64,000 nucleotides of DNA from DATAEE01 sp036258175 (GTDB taxonomy: Bacteria > Acidobacteriota > Vicinamibacteria > Vicinamibacterales > 2-12-FULL-66-21): contig DATAEE010000141.1 in assembly GCA_036258175.1 (NCBI GenBank), positions 1 to 64,000 on the forward strand. Reading direction: 5' to 3'. Shown here in pieces: positions 32,239 to 40,867 of the stretch. How positions within the stretch are numbered: position 1 is the stretch's first letter; each line of letters opens with the position of its first letter. The translations under genes were made by a program, and so were the position numbers. The notes below the pieces were generated by a model that saw only the letters and a list, made by a program, of their open reading frames with translations, did no database searches and was not told the origin of the DNA.

Positions 32239-34032
32239 ATGTCATTCAAAGAACCTGACCTCGAACGCCGCGCGCACGAGCTGATCTCGCTGGACGAGCC
32301 GCTGGCTCTGATTCGGCGCTTCTCCACGCTGACGCGCGAATCGGGGACCGCGGACGAGCGCGCCGCGGGCGAGTACATCGCCGACAGGCTCCGCCAGTTC
32401 GGTCTCTCGACGACGGTTCACGATCCCGACTTGTATCTCAGTATCCCGGAGCGTTCGGAGCTGCGGGTGATTGGCGGTGACGCGACGCCGATCGCGTCAC
32501 GTCCACCGTCGTTTGCGCGATCGACGAATGGCGAGGAGATGTCGGGCGAGCTGGTGTACGTGCCGTCGACATACGCAGGAGGAACGGCGAGCCTCTTCGA
32601 CACGCCGATGGCAGCCGTCGGCCGCTCGACTACGCTCGGGGCAAGTGCCGACCCGGTCGCCGGCAAGATCGTCCTGACCGAAGGCTACTCGATGCCGGGG
32701 ACCGTGGCCGCCTTCGAGCGACGCGGCGCCATCGCGCAGGTTTTTATTCATCCCGGCGCCAGCGTCCACGAGGGAATCTGCACGCCCATCTGGGGTGCGC
32801 CGACCCACGAATCGATCGCGCGCAAGCCTCGAACGCCAGTCGTGTGTATCTCGCGACCAGACGGCGATCGCCTGGCGCAGCTCGCGTCGAACGGCTCGCT
32901 CCGCGTTGGCGTCCGCACCTGGCTGCGCGAAGGCTGGTGGCCGTGCCTCTTGCCGATCGCCGAGATCCGCGGCACGGCCGATCCCGACGAGTTCCTGCTT
33001 GTCCACGGTCACTACGATTCGTGGTACGTCGGCATCGGCGACAACGCGACCGGGGACGCGGCGCTGCTCGAGCTCGCCCGCGTGTTGCACGCGCTGCGCG
33101 ATCGGTTGAAGCGATCCGTCCGCATCGCGTGGTGGCCGGGCCATTCGACCGGCCGCTACGCCGGCTCGACGTGGTATGCGGACACATTCGCGGACGAGAT
33201 GGACGAGTGGTGTCTCGCTCACCTCAACATCGATTCTCCGGGCTGCGCAGGCGCGACCGCGTACGAGGAAGTGATGTGGATGGCGGAGGCGGCGGAGCTC
33301 TGCATCGACGCGATCGGCGACGCACTCGGCGAGACGGCACGCGGGATGCGGCCGCTGCGCGCCGGCGACTACTCGTTCAACCAGATCGGTCCGTCGGCGT
33401 TCTATATGCTGCTGTCGAACATTCCGAAAGCGGAGCGCGAGGCGCGCGGCTACTACGCGGTCGGCGGATGCGGCGGCAGTCCGGTCTGGCACACCCCGGC
33501 GGATGGGCCGAGCGTGGAGGATGGCGACATCCTTCGTCGCGATTTGCAGGTGTACCTCACGACGATCATCAGGGCGGTCAACGCGCCGCTCCATCCCTTC
33601 GACTACGGCGCGACGGTCACCGAAATTGCGTCCGCGGTCGGAACGTATCAGGAGCAGGCGGCGGGCGCCGTGGATCTGGCGCCGGTTCTCGCCGACCTGC
33701 GCGCGCTGCGCGCCGCCGTTGTCAGCTGGACCGCAGAGGCGGGCCGCCGGATGCAGGCGGCGCCCGACGATCACGCGCTCCGCCGGCGGTTGAATGCGAC
33801 GCTGCGCCGGCTCGCCCGCATCCTGGTCCCGCTCAGCTACGCGCGCGGCGAGCGGTTCGATCACGATCCGGCGATCAAGCTTCCGGCGGTGCCGCGGCTG
33901 GAAGCGGCCGCGCTCGTCGCCGATGCCGCACCCGCGATTCGGCCCTTCATCCGTACCGCCCTCGTCCGCGAGCGCAACAAGGTCCGCGCGATGCTTCGCC
34001 AGGCGCTTCGCGAAGTACAATCTTTTCCCTAG
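32239..34032 (+). CDS. M28-like protein with altered catalytic site
   Basis: 597 residues, cytoplasmic by lack of a signal peptide. A PA-type inserted domain (about 105-235) and an M28 core are seen. Metal ligands His258 and Asp260 (VHGHYDSWY), Asp268 (GDNATGDA) and Asp332 (LNIDSPG) are kept. Where active M28 enzymes have the Glu-Glu pair (GGEE-LGLLGS), this protein has GHSTGRYAGS, so His302-Ser303 replaces general base and ligand. The C-terminal 120 residues are helical. It may be a non-peptidase hydrolase or a pseudoenzyme. Its place before the aldehyde dehydrogenase suggests a shared pathway. Confidence 0.8.
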   Translation: MSFKEPDLERRAHELISLDEPLALIRRFSTLTRESGTADERAAGEYIADRLRQFGLSTTVHDPDLYLSIPERSELRVIGGDATPIASRPPSFARSTNGEEMSGELVYVPSTYAGGTASLFDTPMAAVGRSTTLGASADPVAGKIVLTEGYSMPGTVAAFERRGAIAQVFIHPGASVHEGICTPIWGAPTHESIARKPRTPVVCISRPDGDRLAQLASNGSLRVGVRTWLREGWWPCLLPIAEIRGTADPDEFLLVHGHYDSWYVGIGDNATGDAALLELARVLHALRDRLKRSVRIAWWPGHSTGRYAGSTWYADTFADEMDEWCLAHLNIDSPGCAGATAYEEVMWMAEAAELCIDAIGDALGETARGMRPLRAGDYSFNQIGPSAFYMLLSNIPKAEREARGYYAVGGCGGSPVWHTPADGPSVEDGDILRRDLQVYLTTIIRAVNAPLHPFDYGATVTEIASAVGTYQEQAAGAVDLAPVLADLRALRAAVVSWTAEAGRRMQAAPDDHALRRRLNATLRRLARILVPLSYARGERFDHDPAIKLPAVPRLEAAALVADAAPAIRPFIRTALVRERNKVRAMLRQALREVQSFP

Positions 34033-34094
34033 GCCCAGCCGAGGGACGAGCCCCGAGGCACCGCCCGAGGCCCGAGGCCCGAGGCCCGAGGCAC
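34032..34094. repeat. Heptamer tandem repeat (cccgagg) in 5' leader
   Basis: Five or so copies of cccgagg in a row (34063-34092) after looser cccgag units. It fills the whole gap between the M28-like stop and the aldehyde dehydrogenase ribosome site. Confidence 0.7.
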
Positions 34095-34102
34095 GAAAAG
34101 AG

Positions 34103-35539
34103 ATGCTCCAAGTCCCCATCCTCCGTCACGGCGAGCCTTACACGAGCCTCGAGACGGTTCGCGTGTCGCACCACCGCACGGGCGCGACGTTCGTCGAGAT
34201 CAGCCAGGCCAACGTCGGCCTCATCCGGCGTGATTTGCTGCCGGCCGCGCAGGCAGCTGCCCGGCGTGCGCTCGTTGATATCCCGATGACCCGGCTGTTC
34301 GAGATCTGCCGTGAGACGGCCGATCGTTTCCTGAACGACGCGCTGCCGCTCGGGCGCGCGGAGCAGAGCCGCGACGACTACATCGAGCAGGTGTCGGCGA
34401 CGACGGGGATGCCGTACGTGATGGTGCGGCGCAACATGGATCGCATCGCAGCGGTCCTGCGCGAGATGCCCGGCGTCATCGCCGGTCTCACACGTGGTCT
34501 CGATCCCCGCGTCATCGACGCCGGTGTCGGGGAGACGAACGGCCACACGGTGAGTTTCTTCCCACGGGCCTCGACGCTGGGGATCGTGCTGCCCAGCAAC
34601 TCGCCGGGCGTACACTCGCTGTGGACGCCGGCGATTCCGCTCAAGATGCCGCTCGCGCTGAAACCGGGGAGCGCCGAGCCGTGGTCGCCGTTTCGCATCG
34701 CGCAGGCGTACATCGCGTCGGGCGCGCCGAAGGCCGCGTTCGGCTATTACCCCGCGGATCATGCCGGCGCGGGCGAGATCCTCCGCCAGACCGGACGCGG
34801 CGTCTTCTTCGGCGACGCGACCTCGGTCGGCGCGGTGGCGGGCGACCCGAAGATCGAGCTCCATGGTCCCGGCTTCACGAAGATCCTGCTCGCGGCCGAT
34901 TGCGTCGATCGCTGGAGCGACTACCTCGACCTGATGATGGCATCGGTCGCCGAGAACGGCGGCCGCTCGTGCGTGAACGCGTCCGGCATCTGGACGCCGG
35001 CCCACGGCCGCGAGATCGCCGACGCGCTCGCCGCGCGACTCGCCGCCATCGGTCCGCGAGCGGCGGACGATGAGCAAGCGGCGATTGCACCGTTCGTCGA
35101 CCCGCGTGTCGCGGAGTGGATCAACGGTCAGATCGAGTCCGGCCTGCGCGAGCCGGGCGCGATCGATCTGACCGCGGCGCATCGCAACGGCCCCCGGCTC
35201 GTCCGCTGGGAAGGCAGCACGTATCTGCTGCCGACGATCATCTATTGCGACAGCCCGTTGCACCCGCTCGCGAACCGCGAGTTCCTCTTTCCGTTTGCCG
35301 CGGTGGTCGAGATGACGGCCGAGGAGATGGCCGCCGTGCCGGCGCCGTTCGGGCCGACGCTCGTGGTCACCGCGCTCACCGCGGACCGGCGTCTCGTCGA
35401 TCGGCTGATCGAATCGCCGCTCGTCGATCGCATCAACGTGGGGCCGATCAAGACGAACCAGATCGCCTGGGATCAGCCGCACGAAGGCAACCTGTTCGAG
35501 CATCTGTACGCGCGGCGTTCCTATCAGCAGGCGGTATGA
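34103..35539 (+). CDS. Aldehyde dehydrogenase superfamily protein (acyl-CoA/acyl reductase-like)
   Basis: 478 residues from ATG 34103, preceded by gaaaagag. ALDH features: STLGIVLPSNSPGVHSLWTPAIPLKMPLALKPG (cofactor domain), Glu252 in IELHGPG, catalytic Cys290 in NGGRSCVNAS and FPFAAVVEM near the C-terminus. The N-terminal 150 residues differ from classical ALDHs and resemble the reductase branch that accepts acyl groups (LuxC-like); that assignment is tentative. With the adenylating protein at 29028 it could reduce a carboxylic acid to an aldehyde. The stop overlaps the next ATG. Confidence 0.8.
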   Translation: MLQVPILRHGEPYTSLETVRVSHHRTGATFVEISQANVGLIRRDLLPAAQAAARRALVDIPMTRLFEICRETADRFLNDALPLGRAEQSRDDYIEQVSATTGMPYVMVRRNMDRIAAVLREMPGVIAGLTRGLDPRVIDAGVGETNGHTVSFFPRASTLGIVLPSNSPGVHSLWTPAIPLKMPLALKPGSAEPWSPFRIAQAYIASGAPKAAFGYYPADHAGAGEILRQTGRGVFFGDATSVGAVAGDPKIELHGPGFTKILLAADCVDRWSDYLDLMMASVAENGGRSCVNASGIWTPAHGREIADALAARLAAIGPRAADDEQAAIAPFVDPRVAEWINGQIESGLREPGAIDLTAAHRNGPRLVRWEGSTYLLPTIIYCDSPLHPLANREFLFPFAAVVEMTAEEMAAVPAPFGPTLVVTALTADRRLVDRLIESPLVDRINVGPIKTNQIAWDQPHEGNLFEHLYARRSYQQAV

Positions 35540-36846
35540 AGCTCCTGGCCCTGACCGCCGGCGCCGGGCCGATGTATTGCGGCAGCTGTCTGCGCGACAA
35601 CGCACTGGCGGCGGAGCTGGTGCGGCGCGGCCATGACGTCATCCTGATGCCGCTCTACACGCCCACGCGGACCGACGAGCCGAACGTCAGCCGGAGCCGC
35701 GTGTTTCTCGGCGGCATCAGCGTGTACCTCGAGCAGAAGCTGCCGATCTTCCGCTACACGCCGAAACTGCTCGATCGGCTCTGGGACGCGCCTGCGGTCA
35801 TCCGTGCAATGGCGAACCGGCCGGTCAAGACCGACCCGAGGATGCTCGGCGAGCTGACGGTTTCGACGCTTCGCGGTGAAGGCGGCGCGCAGCGGAAAGA
35901 AGTCGAAAAACTCTGTGACTGGCTCGCCACCGAGCCGCCGGTCGATCTCACGATTCTGCCGAACTCGCTGCTCATCAGCCTCGCGGCACCGATTCGCCGC
36001 GTCACGAAACGTCCCGTCGGCGTGACGCTGCAGGGCGAAGACCTGTTCATCGCCGGCCTCGGCGAGCCGTGGCGCAGCGACACGATCGATCTCATCCGCA
36101 AGCAGATGCAGCACGTCGACGCCGTGTTTTCGGTCAGCGAGCAGTATGCGCGTTTCATGATGTCGTATCTTGCGATCCCGGCGGCGAAGATGCACGTCGT
36201 GCCGCTCGGCGTGAATATCGAGAGCCTGAAAGGCGCGGCGCCGGTCGAACCGCGGACGGGGCGGCGGGTGGGGTTTTTCGGACGCATCGCCCCGGAGAAA
36301 GGCCTGCACGTTCTGTGCGACGCGTATCGCCGGCTCAGGGAGCGCCACGATCTCGGCCCGATGTCGCTCGAAGCGGCCGGTTATCTCGCGCCCGAATTCC
36401 GGGCCTATCTGAAAGACATCGAAGCGAAGATGCGCACCTGGGGTCTCGAGTCGGAGTTCCGCTATCACGGCGAGCTCGATCGCGCCGCGAAGGGAACGTT
36501 CCTGCGCGGCCTCGACGTTTTCTCATTGCCGGCCACGTACGACGAGCCCAAAGGATTGTCCGTGCTGGAGGCGATGGGCTGCGGCGTGCCGGTCGTCCAG
36601 CCGCGCCGCGGCGCGTTCATCGAGGTGTTACAGAAGACCGGCGGCGGCCTGCTCGTGCCGCCGGACGACCCCGGCGCCCTGGCCGACGCGCTGGCCTCGA
36701 TTCTCGCCGATCCCGCGAAGCGTGCCGCCCTCGGCGCCGCCGGGGTCGCGGGCGTCGGCCGCCACTACACGGTCGCGCGGATGGCCGACCGCGCCCTCGA
36801 GGTTTACAGCGCGGTCGCGGGCCAGGCAGCGACCAAGACCGCATAG
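35536..36846 (+). CDS. Glycosyltransferase family 4-like
   Basis: 436 residues, ATGA overlap with the aldehyde dehydrogenase. GT-B fold: N-terminal GAGPMYCGSCLRDNALAAELVRRGHDV with an unusual Cys-x-x-Cys after the glycine loop, linker VPLGVNIE, then GFFGRIAPEKGLHVL and the donor site EPKGLSVLEAMGCGVPVV. It probably adds a sugar from a nucleotide donor at the inner membrane; donor and acceptor unknown. Confidence 0.88.
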   Translation: MKLLALTAGAGPMYCGSCLRDNALAAELVRRGHDVILMPLYTPTRTDEPNVSRSRVFLGGISVYLEQKLPIFRYTPKLLDRLWDAPAVIRAMANRPVKTDPRMLGELTVSTLRGEGGAQRKEVEKLCDWLATEPPVDLTILPNSLLISLAAPIRRVTKRPVGVTLQGEDLFIAGLGEPWRSDTIDLIRKQMQHVDAVFSVSEQYARFMMSYLAIPAAKMHVVPLGVNIESLKGAAPVEPRTGRRVGFFGRIAPEKGLHVLCDAYRRLRERHDLGPMSLEAAGYLAPEFRAYLKDIEAKMRTWGLESEFRYHGELDRAAKGTFLRGLDVFSLPATYDEPKGLSVLEAMGCGVPVVQPRRGAFIEVLQKTGGGLLVPPDDPGALADALASILADPAKRAALGAAGVAGVGRHYTVARMADRALEVYSAVAGQAATKTA

Positions 36847-36853
36847 ACGCCGC

Positions 36854-37516
36854 GTGCTGAAGGCGACCAACGTCTCGAAAAGCTATCCCGGGCCCCGCGG
36901 CGCCATCGAGGTGCTGTCGAACGTCTCGTTGTCCCTCAATCCCGGCGAGACGGCATCCATCATGGGTCCGTCCGGCAGCGGCAAGAGCACACTCCTTTAT
37001 GTACTGGGCGCGCTCGAACCGCCGTCGGCTGGTGAGGTCGCGCTCGACAACGTCAATCCGTTCACGCTCGGCGAGCGCGACCTCGCCGCGTTTCGCAACC
37101 GGCGCGTCGGGTTCGTCTTCCAGGATCATTTCCTGCTGCCGCAGTGCACGGTCCTCGAAAACGTGCTCGCGCCAACGCTGGTGGACCACACGGGTGGAAA
37201 CGCACGGGCGCGCGCAGAGTGGCTGATCGCCCAGGTCGGGCTGACCGACCGTCGCGATCACCGGCCCGCGGCGTTGTCGGGCGGCGAGCGGCAGCGCGCC
37301 GCGATCGCCCGCGCGCTGGTGCGTCAGCCGCGTCTCCTGCTCTGCGACGAGCCGACGGGGAATCTCGACCGTCAGTCGGCCGACGCCGTCGCCGCGCTCC
37401 TGCTCGATTTGCAGGCACGCGAGCAGATCCTCATCGTCGTCACGCACAGCGCCGCGCTCGCCGATCGGTTCGGCAAGCGCTATACGCTGAGCGATCGGAC
37501 TCTTGTTCCGAGGTAA
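36854..37516 (+). CDS. ABC transporter ATP-binding protein (LolD/MacB type)
   Basis: 220 residues, GTG 36854. Walker A GPSGSGKST at 38-46, signature LSGGERQRAAIARALV, Walker B LLLCDEPTGNLD. The sequence form and 220-residue length are those of the LolD/FtsE/MacB group, which work with FtsX-type permeases, as found next. Confidence 0.92.
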   Translation: MLKATNVSKSYPGPRGAIEVLSNVSLSLNPGETASIMGPSGSGKSTLLYVLGALEPPSAGEVALDNVNPFTLGERDLAAFRNRRVGFVFQDHFLLPQCTVLENVLAPTLVDHTGGNARARAEWLIAQVGLTDRRDHRPAALSGGERQRAAIARALVRQPRLLLCDEPTGNLDRQSADAVAALLLDLQAREQILIVVTHSAALADRFGKRYTLSDRTLVPR

Positions 37517-37517
37517 A

Positions 37518-37546
37518 TCCGCACTCAGCATTCGACAATCAGCAAT
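37518..37546. repeat. Short degenerate spacer repeat
   Basis: aatccgcactcagcattcga then caatcagcaatg: a run of short c-a-ttc/atc blocks between ATPase and permease, ending at the permease start. It resembles the 30119 element. Confidence 0.35.
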
Positions 37547-40500
37547 GACCATGGTCACTCTTGCCCTTCGCGGCGCTCGCCACTACTGGCGCACCAACCT
37601 CGCCGTCGTCGCGGGCATCGCCTGCGCAGTCGCGGTCCTGTCGGGCGCCCTTGCGGTGGGCGACTCGGTTCGTGCGAGCCTGCGCGAGCTCGCCATCGGC
37701 CGGCTTGGCCGCACGGAGTTCGTCGTCGCCTCGGGTGGGTACGTCCGCGCGTCGCTCACAGCGGATGCCGCCGACAACTCGGCCGGGTTGATTGTCGCTG
37801 ACGGTTCGATTACGCGGGAACAGGGCGGCGCACGCGCGTCCGGCGTCACCGTTTACGGTGTCGACGATCGGTTCTTTGCGTTCCACGGCGTGGACCGGAA
37901 GGCACCGGGGCGCGCGGATGCCTTTCTCAGTCCGGCGCTCGCCGACGAGCTCGGAGCGAGAGTCGACGACGTCGTTCTCCTGCGCACGCGAAAGCCATCG
38001 GACATTCCTGCCGAGTTCCTTCATGGCCGCCGCGACGATGTGGGGCGGACGGTCCGGTTGCGGACTGCGGGCGTGCTGGGGAGGGAGGCGGCGGGCGAAT
38101 TCTCGCTGCGCTCATCACAAGGCGGGACGAAGGCAATCTTCGTCCGGCTCGACCGGCTCCAGCGCGACCTGGAACGGCAGGAGGAGATCAACACGGTCCT
38201 TGTCGCCGGATCCGATCTGGATTCAGTCGAAGAGCGGATTCGCCAGCGTGCGACGCTCGCCGACATCGGCGTCCGCGTCCGTCCGCTGCCTGGACGAGAC
38301 GCGATCGCCGTCGAGAGCGCCGCCGGCCTGCTCGAGGACAGCGTGGTGACGGCCGCAGGCGAGGTCGCCCGCGAGCTTGGCTGGCGCGCGGAGCCGATGC
38401 TGACCTACCTGGCAAACGCGATCCGAATCGGTGAGCGCCAGGTGCCCTACTCGCTCGTCAGCGCGATTGACGAGTTGGAGCCGACCCAGCCGCCGATGAT
38501 CGTCCTGAATGCCTGGGCGGCCGAGCAGCTCAATGCGAGCCGCGGCGACACTGCGACGCTCGACTACTACTTGTGGGATTCGAGCGGACAGCTGATCGAA
38601 CGGACCGCGACGTTCCGCGTGGCGAGCGTCGTGCCTATGAACGCCGCCGATCGCGACTTTGCGCCCGACTATCCCGGCATCACCGAGTCCAGGAGCCTGT
38701 CCGACTGGGATCCGCCGTTTCCCCTCGACCTGTCGCGCATCCGACCGGCCGATGAGCAGTATTGGGATCAGTACAGGACGACACCGAAAGCGTTCGTGGC
38801 GCTCGAGTCGGGACAGGAGCTGTGGCGTTCGCGTTTCGGACAGGTGACGTCGGTGCGCGTGTCGATCCCGGGGACGAACACGAATCTCCTCGCCGATCAG
38901 GCGACGAAATTCGAGTTCGCGCTGCGCCGGAAGCTCGATCCGCTCCGTTCGGGTCTGACGGTCGTTGCCGTACGTCAGGAGGCGCTCGAGGCTTCGGCAG
39001 GCGCGACCGATTTCGGCGAGTACTTCTCGTACTTCAGTTTCTTCCTCGTCGTGTCGGCGTTGCTTTTGGGCGCACTCTTCTTCCGGCTCGGCATCGAACA
39101 GCGTCTGCGGGAAATCGGCGCGCTCCGCGCAATCGGATTGACGATCGCTCAGATTCAGCGGCTATTCCTCCTCGAGGGTGTTGCCCTGGCGGTCGTTGGC
39201 GCGGTGCTGGGCGCGTTGAGCGGGCTCGCGTACGCCTCGCTGATCATGCTCGGCCTTCGGACGTGGTGGGTCGGCGCGGTGGGCACGTCGGATCTGGAAC
39301 TGCACCCGTCCGCTATCCCGCTCGCGATTGGCGCGGGCGCCGGGATTGTGCTGGCGGCCGGCGTGATCTGGTGGACGCTGCGTGCGCTGCGCAAGGCATC
39401 GCCGCGCGCGCTCCTCGGTGGAGACGTCGGCGCGGCCTTTGCCGTCGGCGGCACAGCAAGCCCTCGCCGCCGGATGCTGACCGCGGCGGCGCTCGGCGTC
39501 GTGGCCGGACTTGCGGTCGTCGGCGGCGCGACCGATGTGATACCCGACGCGGCCGCATTTTTCCTCGCCGGTGCGCTGCTGCTTGCCGCGAGCGTCACCG
39601 CCATCGGTGCGCGGCTCACGTCGCCACCAACGAGCGCGCTTGCGGAGCCCGGCCCCGCCGGCGTCGCGCGGCTCGGCCTTCGCTATGCGACGTGGCGGCG
39701 CGGCCGCAGCGTGCTCGCCGTCGCGCTCATCGGCGCCGCGGTCTTCCTCATCGTAGCCATCGAAGCGTTCCGCAAGGACGAATCGGCCGGCACGCGCGAT
39801 CGGCACTCGGGGACGGGTGGGTTCGCTCTGGTTGCAGAGACGGTGCTTCCAGTTTTCCAGGATCCCTCGACAGCAGAGGGACGCGACGCGCTGAACCTCC
39901 AGCCGGATCAATCGGGATCCGCCGGCCCACATACGATCTACAGACTTCGCCTGCGGCCTGGAGACGATGCGAGCTGCCTGAATCTGTACCGTCCGCAGCA
40001 TCCGCGCGTAGTGGGCGTCCCGCAAGCGCTCGCGGACCAGAACCGGTTCACTTTTGCCCGGTCGCTGGCGGCGACGGAAGAGGAGCGATCGAATCCCTGG
40101 CGTCTGCTCGATCGGCGGGAAGACTCGGCCGCGATCCCGGCAATTGTGGATGCGACGTCACTCCAATACGTGCTGCACGCGTCGCTCGGCGACGAGATCT
40201 CGTTCGACGATGCGGCGGAGGGGGAACAGGGGAGCAGGTTCAAGATCGTTGGAACCCTGGCCGACAGCGTGTTGCAGGGCGAGCTCCTCATATCGGAGGC
40301 GCGTTTCGTGGAAGCGTTTCCGGACGAGGAGGGCTACCGGTTCTTCCTCATCGACGTCGACGGTGACCGTCGGGCCGCGGATGGCGTCGCCGCGTTCCTC
40401 GAAGCGCGTCTGTCGGACGTCGGGTTCGATGCCCAGTCGGCGCCGGAGCGGCTGGTCGGCTATCACCGGGTCGAGAACACATACCTCTCGACCTTCCAGG

Positions 40501-40859
40501 CGCTCGGCGCGCTTGGCCTGCTCGTCGGGACGGTGGGTCTCGCCGCGATTGCCGTCCGGAACGTGCTCGAGCGCCGCCGGGAGCTGGCGCTGCTACGCGC
40601 CATGGGGTATTCGTCGGGTGACGTTCGCTTGATGATCCTGGCGGAGACGGGACTGCTGCTGCTCCTCGGCCTCGTCGCGGGCGTTGTCTGCGCAGTGGTC
40701 GCGATCACGCCGGCGCTCAAGGAGCATGGCGGTTCGGCGCGCGCCGGTTCACTTGCGATCCTGCTCCTCGCCGTACTCGCCTCGGGAGTCCTGTCCTCCA
40801 TCATTGCCGCGCGGGCGGCGGCCAAAGGTTCGCTGGTCGAGGCGTTGAGGTCGGAGTAA
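37545..40859 (+). CDS. FtsX-type ABC transporter permease, large
   Basis: 1104 residues from ATG 37545 (ATG 37551 is also possible). About ten helices in the order TM1, a periplasmic domain (about 45-490), four to six central helices, a second periplasmic domain (about 760-970), and three C-terminal helices, with paired FtsX domains (LREIGALRAIGLTIAQIQRLF and ELALLRAMGYSSGDVRLMI). This is the fused layout of large MacB/LolC-like exporters. With the ATPase it may move lipoproteins or hydrophobic compounds across the envelope. Confidence 0.9.
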   Translation: MTMVTLALRGARHYWRTNLAVVAGIACAVAVLSGALAVGDSVRASLRELAIGRLGRTEFVVASGGYVRASLTADAADNSAGLIVADGSITREQGGARASGVTVYGVDDRFFAFHGVDRKAPGRADAFLSPALADELGARVDDVVLLRTRKPSDIPAEFLHGRRDDVGRTVRLRTAGVLGREAAGEFSLRSSQGGTKAIFVRLDRLQRDLERQEEINTVLVAGSDLDSVEERIRQRATLADIGVRVRPLPGRDAIAVESAAGLLEDSVVTAAGEVARELGWRAEPMLTYLANAIRIGERQVPYSLVSAIDELEPTQPPMIVLNAWAAEQLNASRGDTATLDYYLWDSSGQLIERTATFRVASVVPMNAADRDFAPDYPGITESRSLSDWDPPFPLDLSRIRPADEQYWDQYRTTPKAFVALESGQELWRSRFGQVTSVRVSIPGTNTNLLADQATKFEFALRRKLDPLRSGLTVVAVRQEALEASAGATDFGEYFSYFSFFLVVSALLLGALFFRLGIEQRLREIGALRAIGLTIAQIQRLFLLEGVALAVVGAVLGALSGLAYASLIMLGLRTWWVGAVGTSDLELHPSAIPLAIGAGAGIVLAAGVIWWTLRALRKASPRALLGGDVGAAFAVGGTASPRRRMLTAAALGVVAGLAVVGGATDVIPDAAAFFLAGALLLAASVTAIGARLTSPPTSALAEPGPAGVARLGLRYATWRRGRSVLAVALIGAAVFLIVAIEAFRKDESAGTRDRHSGTGGFALVAETVLPVFQDPSTAEGRDALNLQPDQSGSAGPHTIYRLRLRPGDDASCLNLYRPQHPRVVGVPQALADQNRFTFARSLAATEEERSNPWRLLDRREDSAAIPAIVDATSLQYVLHASLGDEISFDDAAEGEQGSRFKIVGTLADSVLQGELLISEARFVEAFPDEEGYRFFLIDVDGDRRAADGVAAFLEARLSDVGFDAQSAPERLVGYHRVENTYLSTFQALGALGLLVGTVGLAAIAVRNVLERRRELALLRAMGYSSGDVRLMILAETGLLLLLGLVAGVVCAVVAITPALKEHGGSARAGSLAILLLAVLASGVLSSIIAARAAAKGSLVEALRSE

Positions 40860-40867
40860 AAAGAACC

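Noticed and set aside
29028..35539. A bioluminescence (lux) operon
   Set aside because: There is no luciferase, LuxD or flavin gene; only loose similarity of one ligase and one dehydrogenase to LuxE and LuxC logic.
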